Shown here: one piece after another, positions 61,595 to 64,000 of the stretch
Layout of the letters: every line of letters starts with the position of its first letter
Numbering within the stretch: position 1 is the stretch's first letter
Source: Vitellaria paradoxa
Taxonomy: Eukaryota; Streptophyta; Magnoliopsida; Ericales; Sapotaceae
NCBI GenBank assembly: GCA_019916065.1
Contig: CM034242.1
Location: 12,592,879 to 12,656,878 of the forward strand
Direction: 5' to 3'
Length of the DNA: 64,000 nucleotides
Made by a program: the position numbers and the translations under genes
The notes under the pieces: generated by a model
Told to the model about the DNA's origin: nothing
The model's input: only the letters and a program-made list of their open reading frames with translations
Databases searched by the model: none

Positions 61595-61843
61595 TGTTAG
61601 ATTTAGTAATATATATAATTAGTATTCATTAATTTATGCATTACTTATTTTGTATATCTTATCATAATTAGGATTACTATCTTATTCCTTATTTTGTATA
61701 TCCTATCATAATTAGAATTACTATCTCCTATCAGGATTAGGATTATTATCCTCTTATATAAGGGATCTTGTAACCTTACATTCTTATACACATCATCAAT
61801 ATTAATACATATATAATTCTTTTCTTCTTCTTTTATTCTAACA
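61595..61843 (+). repeat. 3' LTR of the small copia-derived element
   Basis: At 249 bp it is 48 bp longer than the 5' LTR, because a segment around CTTATTTTGTATATC and CTATCATAATTAGGATTAC is duplicated in tandem within it (about 61644-61735). It ends TTCTAACA before the duplicate TTTAT. Confidence 0.9.
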
Positions 61844-61963
61844 TTTATATTTTAAACATAGCATAAATGACTGTGTGAGAGTATACCACATTCTATCAAA
61901 ATTCTTGAACTTGAAGTGCACTGGATTACCGTCCATTGCAAGTCATTGACCGTTAGATTTTTA

Positions 61964-63825
61964 AAATTATAATAATGTGTTGACATGTTTCGGTCACCAT
62001 GCATGTTGCATCCTTTTCTAATAATTGTTGTGAGTGTTATTTGTGCCGTATTATATTTGTATCTATATGTTAATACAAACTTGTTTCGTGAGTTTAATAA
62101 AATCTCTTCCCTCTTTGTTACTCCGTGTAGCACCTAATTTGATACTAGAGATTCTGTCATATAAATTTTTAGAAGTAGTAATGGACGATATGATGATAAT
62201 GGAAAATAACATGTATAATTGAAAAAAAAAATAACAAGGATAACAAAAACAGATAAGTCTAAAAATATTAATTACCGATGTTACGTAATGATAATGGTCG
62301 ATTTTTAAAATAATAGTAAATTTTGAACGTTTCCGAGTAAGACTTAACGTAGGACTGAGCCTTACAAACATGAGGCTCTTTGCTTGATGGCCTATAATGT
62401 GCACACCCACCAAAAAGAAGATGACGAAGAAAGACACAGCAAATCCAAAAAAGGATACCGGTGGAAAAAAAAATTAAACAATTTTAAGCTTACAACGCGC
62501 ATGAACGATTGATTGAATAAGTTATGATCACAATTTATAAATTTATATCTAAATATCATGACTCAAACAAGATTTTTAAATGTCCGTCTTAATTCAAAGA
62601 GAAGACAATTATATGGGTAGCGGAAGCGTACCTAAATTCATCGTTTCGATTGATTGAATAAGTTATAATCTTCTAAAAAATACGTAGGTCCTTAAAATTT
62701 TATCTGTTAATGGGATACAAAGAGATAAGAAAACCCTTACATTCTTTTGGGGACCATAACTCAAAATATATATAACTGAATCATCATTCAATTACCAACA
62801 TTCAATATTTCTAAATTTACCCCTCATCAATTTAGAAATACCAACTCTGTCTCTACACATTAATTCATGGCAATATTATTATTAGATTTAATAAAATTAA
62901 TATAATTTAATAAAATATTTTAATCAAATAAATCATTTTAATAATAAAAAAAACTCTGGAAGAGTGAGAGAGATAAAGAGAGAGAGAGAGAGAGAGCACG
63001 AGAGCTGTGCACAGAGAGAGTAAGAGAATGAGAGTTACTTATGGATAGGGGCATTTTCGTCATTTACAGCGTAGTTAACGGGGTCAATTAACTGATAGAC
63101 TTAAGTGTTACAAACATTTGGCAATAAGGGGTCTAGGTGTAAGGTTCAAATGTTCAGGGGGTTCAGGTGTAATTAGCCTAATGTACAGGGGGTCTAGGTG
63201 TAATTTACCCAATTTGGTATATAATTTTTTTTTTTTTTTTGTAAGAATGATAGATTTGATAAGATTTGACTTGATTTGTTGTGAATTTCTAGTAATTTTT
63301 ACGTTTTGAATGAAAGTAAGATTTTGAATTTGATTCCATTTCATTTCATCAATTATATTTTAAATTTTTAAAACCATTTAAGTCAAACTTAAAACAAAAT
63401 AATTTGATGAGAATTAATTTTTTCTTTAAGCCATCTAAGTAAGAAAATAAAATTTATATCTTATCTCATATTTATTCTATTTTCTCCCTTAAACTAACTA
63501 GGTTAAATTTGATATTTATTTGAAATCAAATTAATTCAACTCTTAAATTGAAATATGGTTTTCAAACATAAAAGTTCATTTATTAAATCAAATTAAACTA
63601 ATTCTGGGCTCTACAATCAAAGTAATTTTGAGTTAGGAATATTTCTAAACGAAATGTTAATTAATTTGGTGTTAGCTTCGACAATAAATAATTTTATATA
63701 TGAAAAAATACTCTTTTATAGAGTTATTGTTATAAATAAATAATAAAGAAATATGTTGTTTGTTTTTGGGTGTTGATTCATTATAGTATACTCTTCATAA
63801 TTTTTATTAAAACTAGTATTATAAA
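61964..63825. repeat. segmental duplication, copy B (B3 gene absent)
   Basis: It carries the three blocks listed for copy A, in order, within 1.9 kb instead of 5 kb. Where copy A has 57291-59326 with the B3 gene, copy B has only 62501-63217, without B3-like coding sequence. Substitutions are frequent, so the duplication is old. Confidence 0.8.
62501..63217. other. non-coding DNA at the B3-equivalent position of copy B
   Basis: AT-rich sequence with a GA microsatellite (62965-62996). Three near-repeats of AGGGGGTCTAGGTGTAA-like text lie at about 63127-63205 (GGGGTCTAGGTGTAAGG, GGGGGTTCAGGTGTAAT, GGGGGTCTAGGTGTAAT). No B3 motif was found in either strand by reading. Confidence 0.55.
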
Positions 63826-64000
63826 TTGGAGTATCTAAAACTCAAGTAACTTTGTGCTAACGTGGCTGACCTCACTATTCGGCCGGTTCTTTATGGTCGG
63901 ACTACTTTGGCAAGCCCCTAAGCAAATCTTTATGGGAAATGGGGTATTAATTAGACTGGGTTTGATGACTTGTTTCTGGCAAGTATGGACGAAGGGGAAG
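63826..64000. other. right edge of the window, nothing recognised
   Basis: The base composition becomes more balanced (for example TGCTAACGTGGCTGACC and GGCCGGTTCTTTATGGTCGG), which could be the edge of a further gene or repeat. There is too little to classify. Confidence 0.4.

Larger units (their letters stand above)
60536..61843 (+). mobile_element. small non-autonomous copia-derived LTR retrotransposon
   Basis: This 1308-bp element has LTRs at 60536-60736 and 61595-61843, a perfect 5-bp target duplication TTTAT (60531-60535 and 61844-61848), an initiator-Met tRNA primer site (60737), and a G-rich tract before the 3' LTR. The 858-bp interior encodes a short 5' frame beginning MAAITAIAYSLPTSP (60794), a 45-bp tandem array, and a 3' reading tail that ends with a copia RNase H/C-terminal signature (TDQITDIFTKSLLPGRFD). 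Almost all of gag-pol is therefore deleted. Ends, primer site and duplication are intact, so it is recent relative to the other relics. Confidence 0.9.
60297..61863. mobile_element. MITE interrupted by an LTR retrotransposon
   Basis: The left end is GGCAATGTTTTGAACATGG (from 60297 or one base either side). The right half, CTCCACAAATTTAT, is broken at 60535 and resumes after 61848 as ATTTTAAACATAGCA. TAA flanks both sides. Rejoining at the TTTAT target gives a complete inverted terminus. It is of the same family as the 52543 element. Confidence 0.75.

Overview
This window is nuclear DNA of a eudicot plant. Five genes with introns or family features typical of plants sit in AT-rich intergenic DNA full of MITEs and retrotransposon relics. 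Long genes, large intergenic gaps and several nested insertions suggest a medium-to-large, probably woody-plant genome. I cannot name the species.

The genes, in order, are: (1) a 13-exon leucine-rich-repeat receptor-like pseudokinase of the At1g63430/At5g41180 type (9595-14525, +, 663 aa); (2) a 3-exon beta-tubulin gene (21647-24629, +, 447 aa); (3) a 6-exon serine racemase gene (25787-27595, -, 333 aa); (4) a 6-exon copper-transporting P1B-ATPase of the HMA5 type (44279-54088, +, 989 aa), whose 5.2-kb first intron contains a non-autonomous LTR retrotransposon; (5) a single-exon B3-domain protein (58594-59289, +, 231 aa). All exon chains were joined by hand and keep frame across every junction. 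A possible last exon of an unrecognised gene lies at 174-300. In Arabidopsis the LRR-RLK and HMA5 genes are direct neighbours (At1g63430 and At1g63440). That pair appears to survive here in the same orientation, but with 30 kb, the tubulin gene and the racemase gene between them.

The mobile DNA is unusually readable. At 31532-35224 a truncated Ty3/gypsy element of the Tat type keeps a perfect 5-bp target duplication and an antisense accessory ORF but has lost its 5' LTR and gag-pol. At 36939-38260 a hAT-type non-autonomous element with an 8-bp target duplication carries a 550-bp alternating purine/pyrimidine (TG/CG) tract. At 39053-41345 there is a decayed copia element with gag only. At 60536-61843 a 1.3-kb copia-derived element with a perfect target duplication sits inside a MITE. 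A CACTA-like relic (about 15482-19205) contains four diverged 178-bp tandem repeats. At least six Tourist-like MITEs have TTA/TAA target duplications. A long inverted repeat flanks one of them (7133-8625).

The 3' end (55.3-63.8 kb) is a diverged tandem segmental duplication around the B3 gene. The second copy keeps the flanks in order but lacks the gene and several insertions, so it acts as an empty-site control for those insertions. No tRNA, rRNA, CRISPR or prokaryote-type operon was seen.
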